DNA of 64,000 bases, from assembly GCA_034440615.1 (NCBI GenBank), contig JAOTOM010002289.1, positions 33,287 through 97,286 of the forward strand, written 5' to 3'. Shown piece by piece: positions 22,961 through 34,342 of the stretch (within the stretch, counting starts at the first letter, position 1; each line of letters begins with the position of its first letter). The notes beneath the pieces are model-generated. The model saw nothing but the letters and a program-made list of their open reading frames with translations, searched no databases and was not told the origin of the DNA. Origin of the DNA: Ashinkailepas kermadecensis (lineage: Eukaryota; Arthropoda; Thecostraca; Neolepadidae). The translations under genes were made by a program, and so were the position numbers.

Positions 22961-23295
22961 TAAGAACCCTTTTCGCCACAATTCGCTCCTCCATTGTTAC
23001 CCTTCCCGGGGCAAACGGCTACCCATATCCCACCGCTGGCTGGTCCATCCCATTCACAAAAAATGGACCGGTGGCGGACGGGTCACATGGTTTGCATGAT
23101 GGGGGACGGGAACATTGCCACCCCCTGCCCTAGTTCACTCACATTTCGCGCTGTCAGCTTCGTTCTCGCGGTCTGGCAGGGGTGACCCAGTCGACCCGCA
23201 CGCGGACGAAATTCACAGTTTAACTCATCATGGTCCACATTCACTGCACTTCACCAGAGTTCGACTGCTCTTCTAGGGCAGTGTTCTCCCGACCA
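22961..23295. other. No feature recognised
   Basis: Unique sequence between a short duplication and a minisatellite. Confidence 0.4.
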
Positions 23296-23460
23296 TCTTG
23301 GGTGGTCTGCCCCACAACGACTCTTGGGTGGTCCGCCTCCGATGACTGCCTTGGGTGGTGTGTCTGCGACGACTGCCTTGGGTGGTCCGCCTCCGGCGGC
23401 TACCTCGGGTGGTGTTTCTGCGACGACTTCCTCGGGTGGTGTGTGTCGACTTCCCCCGGG
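23296..23460. repeat. Minisatellite of about 27 bp, about 6 units
   Basis: Degenerate units built on CTTGGGTGGTCCGCCTCCG or CTCGGGTGGTGTTTCTGCG. Confidence 0.65.
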
Positions 23461-23847
23461 GTGGCGCTTATAAATGGCCCGCCCCTGGGAGCGGCCGGCC
23501 CCAGATATCAGGCGCGCACGCCATCTCTTTGTGCCCCGTGGCTTGGCTGGTGCTGATGGTGCCGGCTGGTGACGCTGGTGGCTGGTGACTGGTGACTGGT
23601 GACTGCTGGCCGCTGATTGGCGGTTGGCAGTTCCGGCTGTCCAGAGCGGTGGCTGCTTCTAGGCTACTGGGTCAGGCTGATACCCCGGGGCTGGGCGAAA
23701 GTCATTGCTTGCATTGGGCACCGGCACGAAGTGGCTGCATGTTGACACTAAGGTGTTGGCGTTTCCGGTCGCGGCGCCTGGATGTCTCGCGGGTCGGTCT
23801 GCCGCATGGCGACCGCGTGAAACGCCGTGTTGAAAATGTAAGCCGTC
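23461..23847. other. No feature recognised
   Basis: Contains a few CTGGTGACTGGTGACTGGTG-type words at 23,565-23,610, otherwise unique. Confidence 0.4.
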
Positions 23848-25288
23848 TTACACTTTCCCACCGATATTTGATGCCACACTTGTGGATCGTTCTGCTCGAC
23901 CTCGCGCTGTCAGGTCCGGAGCTCCACTTCGCACAGGAATTATCAGTGACGGCAATGAGCTGGTCGATCGGAGAGGTAAGAGAGTCGATGGGGGTGGTAA
24001 ATTAGGGAATTCTGCGGGAGTTGTTTGAGTGGATGCCACCATGATCGGTTCAGTCACCGGAGTTGCGGTAGCGTCAGTTTGGCAGGCGATCGTGCGCTGC
24101 TCAGGACGACGTTTTTTGGGGGAACTGAACGAAGTTTCTGTGCACAACAGCAGAGCAAGCCGGTAAGACGTAGTCGGCTGCAATCGCGTCCAGGAGGATC
24201 ACAGCTCCGTGGTGCAGGTGGTGCAGGTGCAGGTGGCATGTCTGTTCGCTCCTGGGATGACTTGGGTTGAAGGGGATGGGTGGAGCTGGCCACCACGGCC
24301 GCATAAGAGCGAGGTGTAGTGGCCGTCTTGGTCATTTCCCGAGCTTCTCGGAATGACACGCCCCTGTCACACTTCAATCTTATAATACTCTGCTCCCGTT
24401 TGAAAACCGGGCAGACTTGGTCACGAGCAGAATGATCGCCCTTGCAGTTTGGACAGCAAAAGGTTTCCGATGTGCAAGCGTCCACAGAATGATCCGAGGA
24501 GGCACATCGCAGACACCTCGGCTTTGATCGACAGTGGCGGCTGGTGTGTCCGTACCTGTGACAGGCAAAGCATCTCATCGGGATTGGTCGATAAACGCGT
24601 ACTCTGACCCTAACATGTCCGATTCTCACATGGGTAGGCTGTGTTTGGGAGTTAAAAGTAAGTACAATGTTGTCTGTGTCGTGTGAAACAGTGTGAAACC
24701 GTACCTTTTCGTTTTCAGTCTTCTAGCTTCCAGGACACCGAACGCCGCAAGACCGCGCACAATTTCTTCACTTGTCACACCTTGTAGGTCATGGCAAGTG
24801 ATGACACCTCTGGAGCAGTTTTTAGAGTGGTGAGTTTTCACATTTATGGGGACTGTCCTTTGTACGCGTCTGCCATCAATGGTGTACGTAAACGTAAAGA
24901 GTGTGGCTTTTAACGCCCGCCTAGCTTCCTCCGGATCCGAAAATTCAACTTCGATGCCACCATCAACCAATTTGTCGCACCGTACCACCGTACCGAATCG
25001 CTCAGTGCCCTCACACCGTTGGAAAGGGCTGAGGTCGGACAGTCTGAGCTCTCTCGACAGGATCAAGACAGTTGGGTCGACGTACTCGGGCTCTACTTCG
25101 GTTTCACGCTCAGGTGTCTTGTCAGGTCGCGTCGCCCCGACGGGACGAGCATCCATAGAAGGGCAATCCGAGACAGCGCCTAAAACTGGCCTCACGGAGG
25201 CGCGGGACTGGGATGTGGAAGACTGGAACGACGAATCGTCCGAGTCAAGACTAGGGCGAGGGTATAGTTGTGTGTCAGGAGAATCCAT
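23848..25288 (-). pseudogene. Jockey-like non-LTR retrotransposon ORF1 (gag-like), frameshifted
   Basis: On the minus strand a frame from 25,288 to about 24,740 encodes the N-terminal part (VDPTVLILSRELRLSDL, then GVITCHDLQGVTSEEIVRGL and LEARRLKTK). A frameshift near 24,720 moves it to the frame with DNIVLTFNSQTQPTHVRIGH and three CCHC knuckles: CFACHRYGHTSRHC, CLRCASSDHSVDAC and CPNCKGDHSARDQVC. This order is typical of LINE ORF1 proteins, which bind the element RNA. A second frameshift near 24,120 leads to the C-terminal part at 24,183-23,848. No reverse transcriptase ORF2 follows, so the copy is dead. It keeps the 5' half, unlike the usual 5'-truncated LINE copies. Confidence 0.8.
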
Positions 25289-26581
25289 GGAAGTGTATTG
25301 GTTTCAACTCCTCGGGCGCCCCACCACGTAGGGGCCCTACTGGGGGGACGCCTGGGTCCCGCGGACGGGAGGACGACAGGCGCCCGAGGAGCTATACGGG
25401 GCAGGCGGCGCCTTCGCCCGGCCGGGAGAGAGAGACTCACCACCCCGACCGGGATCCAGCACCGCCCACCCCTTAACCCCAGCCGGCCGGGCCGGCGGAT
25501 ACTGGGAACAATCCCAGGTCCCCGGCCCGAGGCGACCGGCCACTTGACCCGTATGGGGCCCTACGGGCCCGCCCGCCCCTCCGGGATATCGAGACCAAAG
25601 AGGCGTGTTGGTCCCCCGTCACAACTAGCACCGTGCGACGGGGACCTCGAACTCCAGGACTCCGTCAACCCCGGGGGCTCTCCCACGTACGTCCTCCCGT
25701 TACTACCCCCTCCCCACCGGAGCCTGCTGTCCGCGAGCAGCGACAAAATGACGCGTCCAGCATGGTCGACTGTGATCGGTCGAAGTACCCCTGACAGAGC
25801 CTCCGGGGCAGGGGTATAGGATCGAAAGATCAGTGTGGGGGGGGGGCTTAACCCTGGGTCGATCAACAGGGGATACTCCCAAACACCAACTTCTCCCCGG
25901 ATTTGGACCACTTTATTGTGCCATCTTGAAAAAGCAAAATTAATTTCACATGTTATTTCCCTTTCACCAGTTTTCCATAAACTTAGCCAATCCGGGGACA
26001 AAATAATCAGGAAATGGTTCATCGAAAACCTACCGAATATGGATAAACCACAGTTAGTGCCGAAACGACTTCACTTCAAATTTTGATCAATACGGACTAA
26101 AAACCGTACGAAAAGAAACAACATGTAACGATCATGGCAAACTTCACGTTGCGATCGGTGCTAGATGACCAATGTGATAATCGGTTTGAGAAAACCTAAA
26201 ATAGGATTGTTTGTGGATCCGGATCCGATTTTGTCAACTCTTGCTGTAAGCAGAACTTGAGCAACATTGAACCCTCTATGTGTGTCAGAATCTACAATGC
26301 TTCCATATTGGGCTTCCAAACAATGGGGTCTGAAAGTTGATAAAGATGTAGATGGCGCTGAGAGTCAATGGTCACCCAGCCTTCTTTGGCGAACCTAAAG
26401 CGCTATGTTTTGTGGGTTAGGGAGGGCAGAATCTTTATATTTAAAAAGCCTATTGTACATTTTGTAAGCAGCGTATGTTGTTTGCGCGTATTTAATTATG
26501 TTGAATGTACTTCAGACACGTCTAGTTTGCCGGAATATTTACCATTAGTGCGCTAGAAATTAGGAGAAGCAAGCCAGAAGT
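25289..26581. other. LINE 5' flank, then unique sequence
   Basis: 25,289-25,850 is GC-rich and may be the LINE 5' UTR (open low-complexity frames, no domains). 25,850-26,580 is AT-richer with no recognised feature; AGATGGCGCT at about 26,350 lies upstream of the THAP-like start. Confidence 0.35.
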
Positions 26582-26650
26582 ATGGGTGTATGTGCGGTTC
26601 CCGGCTGCCATAAACGTGATCCATCTATCAGATTTCCAGCAGACTGCAAG
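26582..26650 (+). CDS. First exon of a THAP-domain protein (partial)
   Basis: Twenty-three codons, MGVCAVPGC, then KRDPSIRFPADCK, followed by a strong donor AAG|GTAAGA at 26,651 in phase 0. CAVPGC near the start followed by a FPxD motif is the signature opening of THAP zinc-dependent DNA-binding domains (C2CH). Without splicing, the frame runs on to a stop at about 26,707. I could not identify the next exon downstream. It could belong to a host gene or to a P-element-like transposon, where THAP domains also occur. Confidence 0.55.
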
Positions 26651-27601
26651 GTAAGAAGGCAGAAAATTGATTTGAAAAACAACTATTGTTTGACTGCCTT
26701 TCTGTAAAAGACGTAGTGGGAACTATTTAGGAAAGCACTGGTAAGGTACCTAGGTACATTAGGTACCAAGGTAAGTACCTATCTATTGTCCAGACTGTAA
26801 AGTATGGCACAAGGTTCACTGGGGCACATCAGCCCACAGTGAAAATATGCACCAATCCACACCAAGGGTGAGAAATTGACTCCAATCTGCACCCCCCCGC
26901 ACCCCCAATCCATAGCCAGGAATTTGTCATGGCTAATACCTAACATGCTAAGATTGGATTGTTAGCCTACTTAATTTGAAACTAATAATTTGATTTCCAC
27001 CCATAAGTTATGTTCAGTCAAATTAATTTCACCAAAATTGCATTGCAGGTTAGGTTGGGCAGTGGGTATCTGGTCACCTAGAGCTAGGTACCTTACCAAG
27101 GTAGTTGTTCATATGGGCCCCATTAGGGGCCCACACCCACCTCTCGGGGAGCCTGCACTGCTTGGGGCACTGACTCCCAGGGGCCCACATCTCTTGTGGG
27201 TCCTGTACACAGGAGTGGATCCAGAAAGCTGTCAAGGGGGGTGATCTCATAGAGAGAGGGCCCATGCTGTGCCAGGATACCAGCCAAGAATGTCCTTCCT
27301 GGAGTAGGCAGGGTGGAAAGTGATGTTTGATGAGGCCTGCTAGTATTCCATGTTCCGGTCTTGGGGGGCGGAGCAATGTCTGGTGTGACCCACAGGTATT
27401 CCATGTGCCAATCTTGGGTGGGGGGTCTGACACTTGTGAAATTGTGCCCCATCTTGGGAAAATTATCGTACAGATTAAGGGGTTTAGGGTAGGCTTTAGG
27501 TCAGGTTTGGTCAGGCCGGGTTAGGTTTCAGCCCCACCCAATGTGTGATGCCTGCTAAATGAATACCGGAACTTCTCAGGGAACCTGCACATCCACTAGA
27601 G
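26651..27601. other. No further exon recognised; TAGGTACC-rich words
   Basis: Around 26,740-26,790 and 27,080-27,105 there are clustered GGTACCTAGGTAC-like words (palindromic). Probably the intron of the THAP-like gene. Confidence 0.4.
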
Positions 27602-27813
27602 CGGTGGTTCCCAACCTTTTTGGTCCATTTCCCCTTTCGCCTCTGGCCAAACCTGCCGTTTCCCCCTAAAAAAACTGAAGTTATATTTGTATGTCACTCA
27701 AGACATCACTTACGTCAATGAGACAAATGCGTAATGGATCCCATCAAAATTTCCCCCCTGAAATACCGAAATTTTCACCCAGGGGGAAATTTCTCCCCGG
27801 TTGGGAACCACTG
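27602..27813. mobile_element. hAT-type MITE with 8-bp target-site duplication
   Basis: Terminal inverted repeats CGGTGGTTCCCAACC (left) and CAGTGGTTCCCAACC (reverse complement of the right end), flanked by CACTAGAG (27,594-27,601) and CACTAGGG (27,814-27,821). The 8-bp duplication and the CAGNGGTTCNCAAC end are characteristic of hAT elements. 212 bp, no coding sequence, so non-autonomous. Confidence 0.85.
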
Positions 27814-28020
27814 CACTAGGGGACCTGTAACTGTACCTCTGCAAGCCAGTGCTACCAGTCTGGCTGCTTGAAGCCAGGCATATGAGGCCTGGCCCAGCCT
27901 CCCCATGTTCATGGGCACCCTTTGCACCCCCCCCACAACCTTTCTTCAACACAATATTTCCGAAATCCTTGGCCTAAATGACCCGACTCCCGGCAACCCC
28001 ACGCAAAATGCACAGCAAAG

Positions 28021-28165
28021 ATGGCCGACGCCTCCTCGTCGGGTGACCATTGCGTACAGCGCCGCCCTGGTGACCAAATCGTAGCTTTCAGACCCCATTG
28101 GAAACAAAATACCTTTCGAATTGTTGATTCTTTCATCTGGAATGCTATTTTTAACCTCGGCAAAG
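28021..28165 (+). CDS. Candidate first coding exon, unknown protein
   Basis: ATG in a strong context (AAAGATGGCC), 48 codons beginning MADASSSGDHCVQRRPGD and continuing with IVAFRPHWKQNTFR, then a plausible donor AAAG|GTTAGT; reading on gives a stop at once. No homology recognised. It may be chance or a downstream part of the THAP-like locus. Confidence 0.25.
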
Positions 28166-28735
28166 GTTAGTGCATTTTAATTTAGTTTACTTCTGTTGGT
28201 TTGGGAGGGGCCAAAAGACGCCATTCCGCCTCCCCCCGCCCCTAAGCGCTTCGGGGGGGCATGGCCGGAATGGCCCTCCCCTGATCTACCAGTGTCCGTC
28301 AGTGTTCATAGGAGATATACACAATTTTCTTCAAAATGTTTTTTTAATGCATCAAATAAATGTCGACCCGTTTTCCCCACATAACTGATGTCGATACCTA
28401 CCCAGAAGGAAGGTACCTACTACCTGGGCAAGGAGCGAACAAAACGTTGAAAAACAGCTTTTCGCCGTGACAATATTGGGGGAGGGGGCAATTTATAATT
28501 TCCATGGTGTTCGCTCCAAGATGCTTAAGCACCAGTGAAAAAAAACTTTGGAGAGCGTCCACGATACCCGTGATTATGAACGATCACTGGAGAAAAACCT
28601 GGCGGTGTGGGTGGCTTACAATCACGGTTGTTACAGATTCTTCTGTGTCTCTGTTATATTAAGAGATGCTTCTTGACGTGAGCTGTATTGGCCGGTCCTT
28701 GCTATCGCAATAATCAATATACAACTAGAATCAAC
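28166..28735. other. No feature recognised
   Basis: Unique sequence with another cluster of GGTACCTAC words near 28,410. Confidence 0.4.
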
Positions 28736-28900
28736 ACTCCCAGAAGGCCGCTAATCAAGGCCACACCCAGAAAGCCGCTAATCAAGCCCACACTCAGAAG
28801 GCCACTAATCAAGGCCACACTCAGAAGGCCGCTAATCAAGCCCACACTCAGAAGGCCGCTAATCAAGGCCACACTCAGAATGCTGCTGATCAAGCCCACA
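28736..28900. repeat. 27-bp minisatellite, about 6 units
   Basis: Units around AGAAGGCCGCTAATCAAG; two variants (GGCCACACTC and GCCCACACTC) alternate. The period is a multiple of three, so frames stay open, but there is no sign of a gene. Confidence 0.85.
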
Positions 28901-29296
28901 CAGCCCTTTGGAATGCCACTTCGACTTCCACTGCCGGCCAGCGCCTCCCCCTCACCGCCCGAGGTTAACGCCCGGCCAACGCCGTAAAAACCGCCTTCGA
29001 GTCACGTACACCACACGGCTCCAATACGCCACAGCGCCACCTATGCCTCGAAGATGTAACCACTATATGGCATATCTTCGCTAGGTTATAATTCTTAACA
29101 ACGGTGGCGAATTACATTATAGCAGTGACGTAGGCCGACACATTGGTTCGCCGATCTCTAATCGATGCAATCCGCCGCCGGCTCCCTCCCAAACCCCGTG
29201 AGCAGGAAAAGCGTGATAACGACACTCGGTGTTCCGAGGCGGTCCAAGTACTAACCGGTCCCATCCAAGTGCTAACCGGGCCCGATGCTGCTTAAC
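28901..29296. other. No feature recognised
   Basis: Unique sequence. Confidence 0.4.
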
Positions 29297-29360
29297 CTCA
29301 GTTAGTTAGTTAGTTATTGGTTTTTACGACACGTCGACCGTTGAGTCATATAGCGTCGCC
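29297..29360 (+). repeat. Dispersed hairpin-like motif, copy 4
   Basis: Preceded by (GTTA)n; reads TTTTTACGACACGTCGACCG, then GTCATATAGCGTCGCC. Same orientation as the other copies and closest to copy 1. Confidence 0.65.
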
Positions 29361-30940
29361 CAGATTGGTGAGGGTGACTGTTGTAGCGCATTTACCCTCT
29401 CCCTTAACCTCAGTGATCAGACGGGAACTGGTGTGTTCAGCATTGCATGACCGTGGCACGAGCGGTGAGGTCAGCTCATGCCAAGCCATCCATCACTCAC
29501 CTACATGGGTGTCGTTATAGAAACAATTTGGGGGATGGGGCCAAGGACAACGCAGGCATCTGCTGAAGAGGTAGTCATCGGATTTCGCTCACTATATTTT
29601 GCGCATTTGGAAATCTTTGTTTGCATTTTTACAACTGTGAGCCGTCTTGGTACATACCTAGGTATACCTATGTACATTTCTCGAGTTCACGGACGCAGGA
29701 TCGGATCCAGGGTGCCAAAGGAGCTAACCCACAAGAGGCCGACTTTTGCCGACATTTTGCATAAGCATGGCATTTCCTAGAAATGTTAGAACATTTTATT
29801 ACGTAAATAATGTCTTAACAGATCCGACACTTGTTAGGCGTGACGGCCTCTCGTTTCGTCGCCATGGCTTCTATTTGCAGAAAATTGATGTCATTCAACA
29901 TCGCCTGTCGTGCGGTATTGGAAAGTTGATAATTAGAAATCTCGACGGTTAAAAGTTAACCTGATTCCTTCGGTCGCCTCAATTTGTTTTCCTTCTCACC
30001 AAAGCCTACCCAGATCCACTATCAAGCGATAGCCCATGGCGAACCATCGAGTAACATTTTGAAACAAGGATATGTCAGGTCAAACTTCAAGTCCAAAGGC
30101 ACTTCGACCAATCACAGTCCCCCCTGCCCCCCCCCTGCTCAACAAGCTATCCAGCCAGTGGCGCCCCTCACAGTAGCAAAGGCGCCGCCCAGCAGAAACT
30201 CTCCGGAGAAACGGTGCCCCTCCAGAACAAGTACCACCTGATCGAAACTGTGTGGACTCGCTGCTGCAATCAGACTACTTCCCGTGCATACAAGCCCTCA
30301 ACTCACAAAACAAATATGTTTAACACGAACAGCACTCGCTACTCCACACCGGTGGTCGAGATTTCTATGTTTTTCGTCTGGCACCGGCCTCACCATCTTT
30401 GCCCTGTCTGCACACCAATGTCTTACCATTTTAACGTGGGACCCCATGAGGTGGGCCATTCTAACGAAATCGGAAGCACTCCGAGCCTCACGAATGATTT
30501 TCGCACTTCTCCATCGATGCTCCACACAACAAACAGAAACTACCAACATTGGGACACCATTATCAATGCACACAACATGAACAAATCATGGCACGCTTAC
30601 GCATAGGGCATACACAACTACCTCATTCTTACATCATGGAGAAACAACTACGACCCTACTGCACCAATTGCAACAGAACACTCACAGCATACCATGTGTC
30701 CGTATGCTGCAATAATAAATGTCGAATGAAGGCAGAAACATTAGGTTTTCAATGTCAAACAAACTACAAACTCGCGCCATCTTCACACACACACACACAC
30801 ACACACACAGCACACCTCCAACCTCCAGCGCATTAACTCAACGCGCATCTTACTCCCGAAGCCGCCGACTCCACGGTTCTTCTAGGCCGACTCACCATCT
30901 GGTAGCAGGCTGACCAAATCCACACCCATTCTGCCTGTTA
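29361..30940. other. No gene recognised; short (CA)n tract
   Basis: A (CA)n microsatellite lies at about 30,784-30,810. Frames of up to 130 codons have no recognisable domain. Confidence 0.45.
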
Positions 30941-31000
30941 GTTAGTTAGTTATTAGGGCTTTAGGGCGCATCGACTACATCGGTCATGTAGCGCCCATCA
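30941..31000 (+). repeat. Dispersed hairpin-like motif, copy 5
   Basis: GTTAGTTAGTTATTAGGG, then TTTAGGGCGCATCGACTAC and GGTCATGTAGCGCCC, with inverted GGGCGC/GCGCCC ends. Confidence 0.7.
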
Positions 31001-31957
31001 TTCTGCCTGTCGAGTGTGAACACCAAATGATGGCATCACCACGGAAATGAAGTCACGTCAGATATGGCACCATCGGACGTGTATTTCCAGAGCGCCCGCA
31101 CGACCGCAGCTCTACGAGTTCTATCAATAGCGCGCATGCGACAATGTCCTTTCCGCTTTGGAATTGCCGTGCTTACCCGTCGCATTGCTGACGGAATGCG
31201 ACTGGGCCAACACCACCGGAGCCCACTCGACGGCGTAAAACCATGGCTCCGCCAGCTCCGTAGCGCAATCGCCGGCGCCAAAAGCGAACATCTACTGGAT
31301 AAGCATATATTCGGCGCGAGCCGGTGGCCATCGTGTCAGCACTCACAAAACACGAACACAAAATGATAATCGCCCAGCGGCGGGACACATCTTTGGTGTG
31401 AAATCTGAAACTAAGCCGAAGCCCCGTCCGCACCGCCGTCGACCGGGTCGTCCACACAGTCGCCGGAGGGGCATCACGTGCCGCGCGGACCCGTTCCGGT
31501 GCGTGAACAGCGACATCGCCGAGGCGGCCCATGTGCTGCTGTGTCTAGTATCACAGATCCGGCCGCCTGCGCCGCCCCGAGTGATCACGTGACGTGGTGC
31601 CGGCCGTGGAGGCCTCGTCATCCCACCACGCATCCTGTCTACAGCTGACTTCCCCCCCCATGATCACGTGACACGGCGCCTGCCTTGGAGGCCATCGTCA
31701 CCCCGCACATATCACACCATGCCATCGAGGCAGGTACACCGTGACAGCTCGCCCGCTCAGTCGCCTGCACGATCGCGCGTACGCACACACACGCGCACAC
31801 ACACAAACCCGCACATGCACACACACAAACACACCGTCGTGTTGTCATCTTTACAGATGGCGCAAGTCGCGACCCACACAAATGGCCGGTATACCACAGT
31901 GCGACAAATGTTAAGCTCGCATCTTCCCATGGCCGTTAACCTTTCGTCCCGGTGCAA
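31001..31957. other. 3' flank of the zinc-finger gene with GATCACGTGA repeats
   Basis: Two copies of a segment carrying GATCACGTGAC, GGTGCC/GGCGCC and TGGAGGCC at about 31,575-31,625 and 31,660-31,705. (CA)n-rich DNA at 31,785-31,835. This should include the 3' UTR of the zinc-finger gene on the minus strand; no clear polyadenylation signal was found close to the stop. Confidence 0.45.
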
Positions 31958-32752
31958 CTAGTCTGCGGTAGTGTCTTCGTTGTTCTGATCGATCGGATCT
32001 TGTTCTTGCGCTTCGTGATCATCATGATCTTCGTGATCCTCATGCTCCTCATGATCATCAAGAACCTCATGATGCTCAAGAACCTCATGGTCCTCATGAT
32101 CCCCAAGAGCCTCGTGATGCTCAAGAGCCTCACGATCCTCGTGATCCTCGTGATCCTCATGATCACCCAGATCGGGAAGTCCACTCTCCTCGGGAGGCAT
32201 CTCGTCGGCATCGTCTAGCGCGCCGCCCATCGTCTCCGCCGCCTCCAGCGCGAGCACGGCGGCGGCCGCCTCGGCAGAGGCCGCCTCCTCCATCGCGGCG
32301 TCGACCACGAACTGGTGCTCGGCGGCCTCGCTCGCCGCCACACCGGCACCGCCATCGCCGTGCTCCTCACCCGCACAGCCGCCGCGCACTCCGTCGGCCT
32401 CGACGCCGTCCGAATCGGCGCCGTCCGCGTCGTCGGCCGCGATCCGCTTCCCCCAGGCGTCGAGCTTGACCGGCTGCTGCGAGGCGGCCGGCGAGGCGGC
32501 CGCCTCGCTGTCCGAGTCGCTGTCCGCCGGCCCGGCCGCCTCGTCCGGCTTGTCGGCGGCGGCGCGCGGCGGGCTGGCGTCGCCGGCGGCCGCCGGGCCG
32601 GCCCGTCGGTCGGCCACAAACTCGCCGGTGGCCATGTCGATGAGCACGGCGTCGGCGTCGGCGCCGGCGGCGGTCGGGTCGCACTCGGCGGCCGTGAACA
32701 GCACGTCGTGCGTCGACACGTCCACGTCCTCGAACGTCTCCTCCAGGTTCTC
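31958..32752 (-). CDS. Zinc-finger gene exon I (terminal)
   Basis: 264 codons and TAG. The acceptor is CGTCGGCAG before 32,752, phase 0, so exon H ends DEDDK and this starts ENLEETFEDVDVSTHDVLF. The start is followed by an Ala/Asp/Glu-rich acidic region, then about 55 residues dominated by Asp, His and Glu (DHEDHEDHED, LEHHEALGDHEDHE and similar) encoded by a GATCACGAG-type 9-bp repeat at about 32,000-32,190. No finger is present. An acidic tail of this sort could act in activation or bind metal, but that is inference. Confidence 0.8.
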   Translation of the reverse strand, partial: ENLEETFEDVDVSTHDVLFTAAECDPTAAGADADAVLIDMATGEFVADRRAGPAAAGDASPPRAAADKPDEAAGPADSDSDSEAAASPAASQQPVKLDAWGKRIAADDADGADSDGVEADGVRGGCAGEEHGDGGAGVAASEAAEHQFVVDAAMEEAASAEAAAAVLALEAAETMGGALDDADEMPPEESGLPDLGDHEDHEDHEDREALEHHEALGDHEDHEVLEHHEVLDDHEEHEDHEDHDDHEAQEQDPIDQNNEDTTAD

Positions 32753-34052
32753 CTGCCGACGTCGGCGGCGGCGGGTCAGGGGCGGGTCGAACAAGCTGCG
32801 GTGGGGACGGGGCAGGCACCCGAGATGGGTCAGGTGGGTGCGAGGTAAGTTCGGTAGATTGGATAGGTCAGAAGTATGTCAAGTATGTCGGACTTATACT
32901 ATGTATGTGAGCAGGTCAGCCGCAGGCCGCTGAGTCAGAAACACATCAAAAGCCATCAGAAAATAGGTTCGTTTAAGCGGGCCAAATATTTAGGAAGCGT
33001 AGATCAAGGTTAAACCAGAGGTAAGGCCTGGATTGCGATGCAGCGGATCATGGGCGATTGGCGGCAAATACTGAGTTCTCAACCTCAGATTGTGTAAAAT
33101 ATATCGGGGCCATCAGTTCAATAAAACAATTTTTGTAGAATATCCGGATGGCCACATGCTATCAGGGTCTGGGAAGGTCTGCTCTGGTAGCGACACTAAT
33201 CACACACATTCTATCTCCGGTATCGAATACATAGATGAATAATACACCAAAATTACATGGGTCTGTATCCCAGGCTGTCTGTATCCCACATCCCAGGCTC
33301 ACTACTCAAGCGTCAGGCACACTACTCGAACTTACAAAGCTAAAAAGGCATAAACTTCATTCATAAAGGAATTTCATCCGAGATTCCAAATCAGCTACGG
33401 AGCTGGTGAAGGAATATTGAGCAGTCTTACGGGTTTCCACTTCTCGTAACAGATGACTACAATTAAGGGACTTACATTATATTTTTGGTACATCTAACCT
33501 GGATGCATGAATAGAAGATACCACGAATCGTATACTAGGAATAGATTCACACGATCCAATACACACAATGAAACACGAGCAGGGTTGGGAACAAATATAG
33601 GCTCTGACCTTCTGTCATCCAGAACATTATCCTCTCCCGAAAATGAACCTCTCCTATTTCTCGCTGGCAGGATGAGTCGTGCTGTTTCACAATGACTGAA
33701 TTAGTATTGCTCTTCGATAAAAATGTGAAAAACCCACTGGAAAGTACAAAAGGAGATATCTGATATGACATACGAAAAGAAAGCTATCTTCTCGAAATAG
33801 CATGGCCCAAAAATTAACCTCCGCAGATGCAGGATTCGGAAATATCAATCCAACCCTGGGCATGCATGCTTAATGTCACCCACCGAACAGACAATACATT
33901 CTACAAACCTCACTCAGCACGTGAAAATGGAATACAAGTAAATAATAATAAGACAAGAAATAAAACCATATAAAACAATAACACAAGAAAATAATGCTAC
34001 TCCTAGATGACCCGATCGCACCGCGCTCCATTCCACCAGCGCCGACACGCAC
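32753..34052 (-). other. Zinc-finger gene intron H-I
   Basis: AT-rich after the first few hundred bases; no additional exon or repeat recognised. Confidence 0.6.
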
Positions 34053-34342
34053 CTTGTCGTCCTCGTCCACGTTGACCTCCTTCATGAACACCTCCAGCTC
34101 CACCAGCTGGGTGAACGACTCCACCCGGATGTACTTGCACGGCCGGAAGTGCATCTTGTGGTGCTCGCGCAGCAGGTGCGACTGCTGCGCCGCGTAGTCG
34201 CAGTAGCGGCAGCGGAAGCCGCCGCGGCTGCCGTAGAACTGGTGGCGCCACCGGTGGTTCTCGGTCGTGTCGCGCCGCACGTTGGCGTACGGGCACAGCT
34301 CGCACCAGTGCACCTTGCGCGGCAGCTCGGACGAGTCCTCTG
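34053..34342 (-). CDS. Zinc-finger gene exon H
   Basis: Ninety-six codons after a split Ala codon; acceptor GCCGCCAG (a CAGCAG tandem acceptor, so a one-residue variant is possible), donor AAG|GTGCGT, phase 0. It contains two fingers, WCELCPYANVRRDTTENH..RWRH-type and FRCRYCDYAAQQSHLLREH..HKMH-type, then a conserved-looking helix (ESFTQLVELEVFMKEVNV). Confidence 0.85.
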
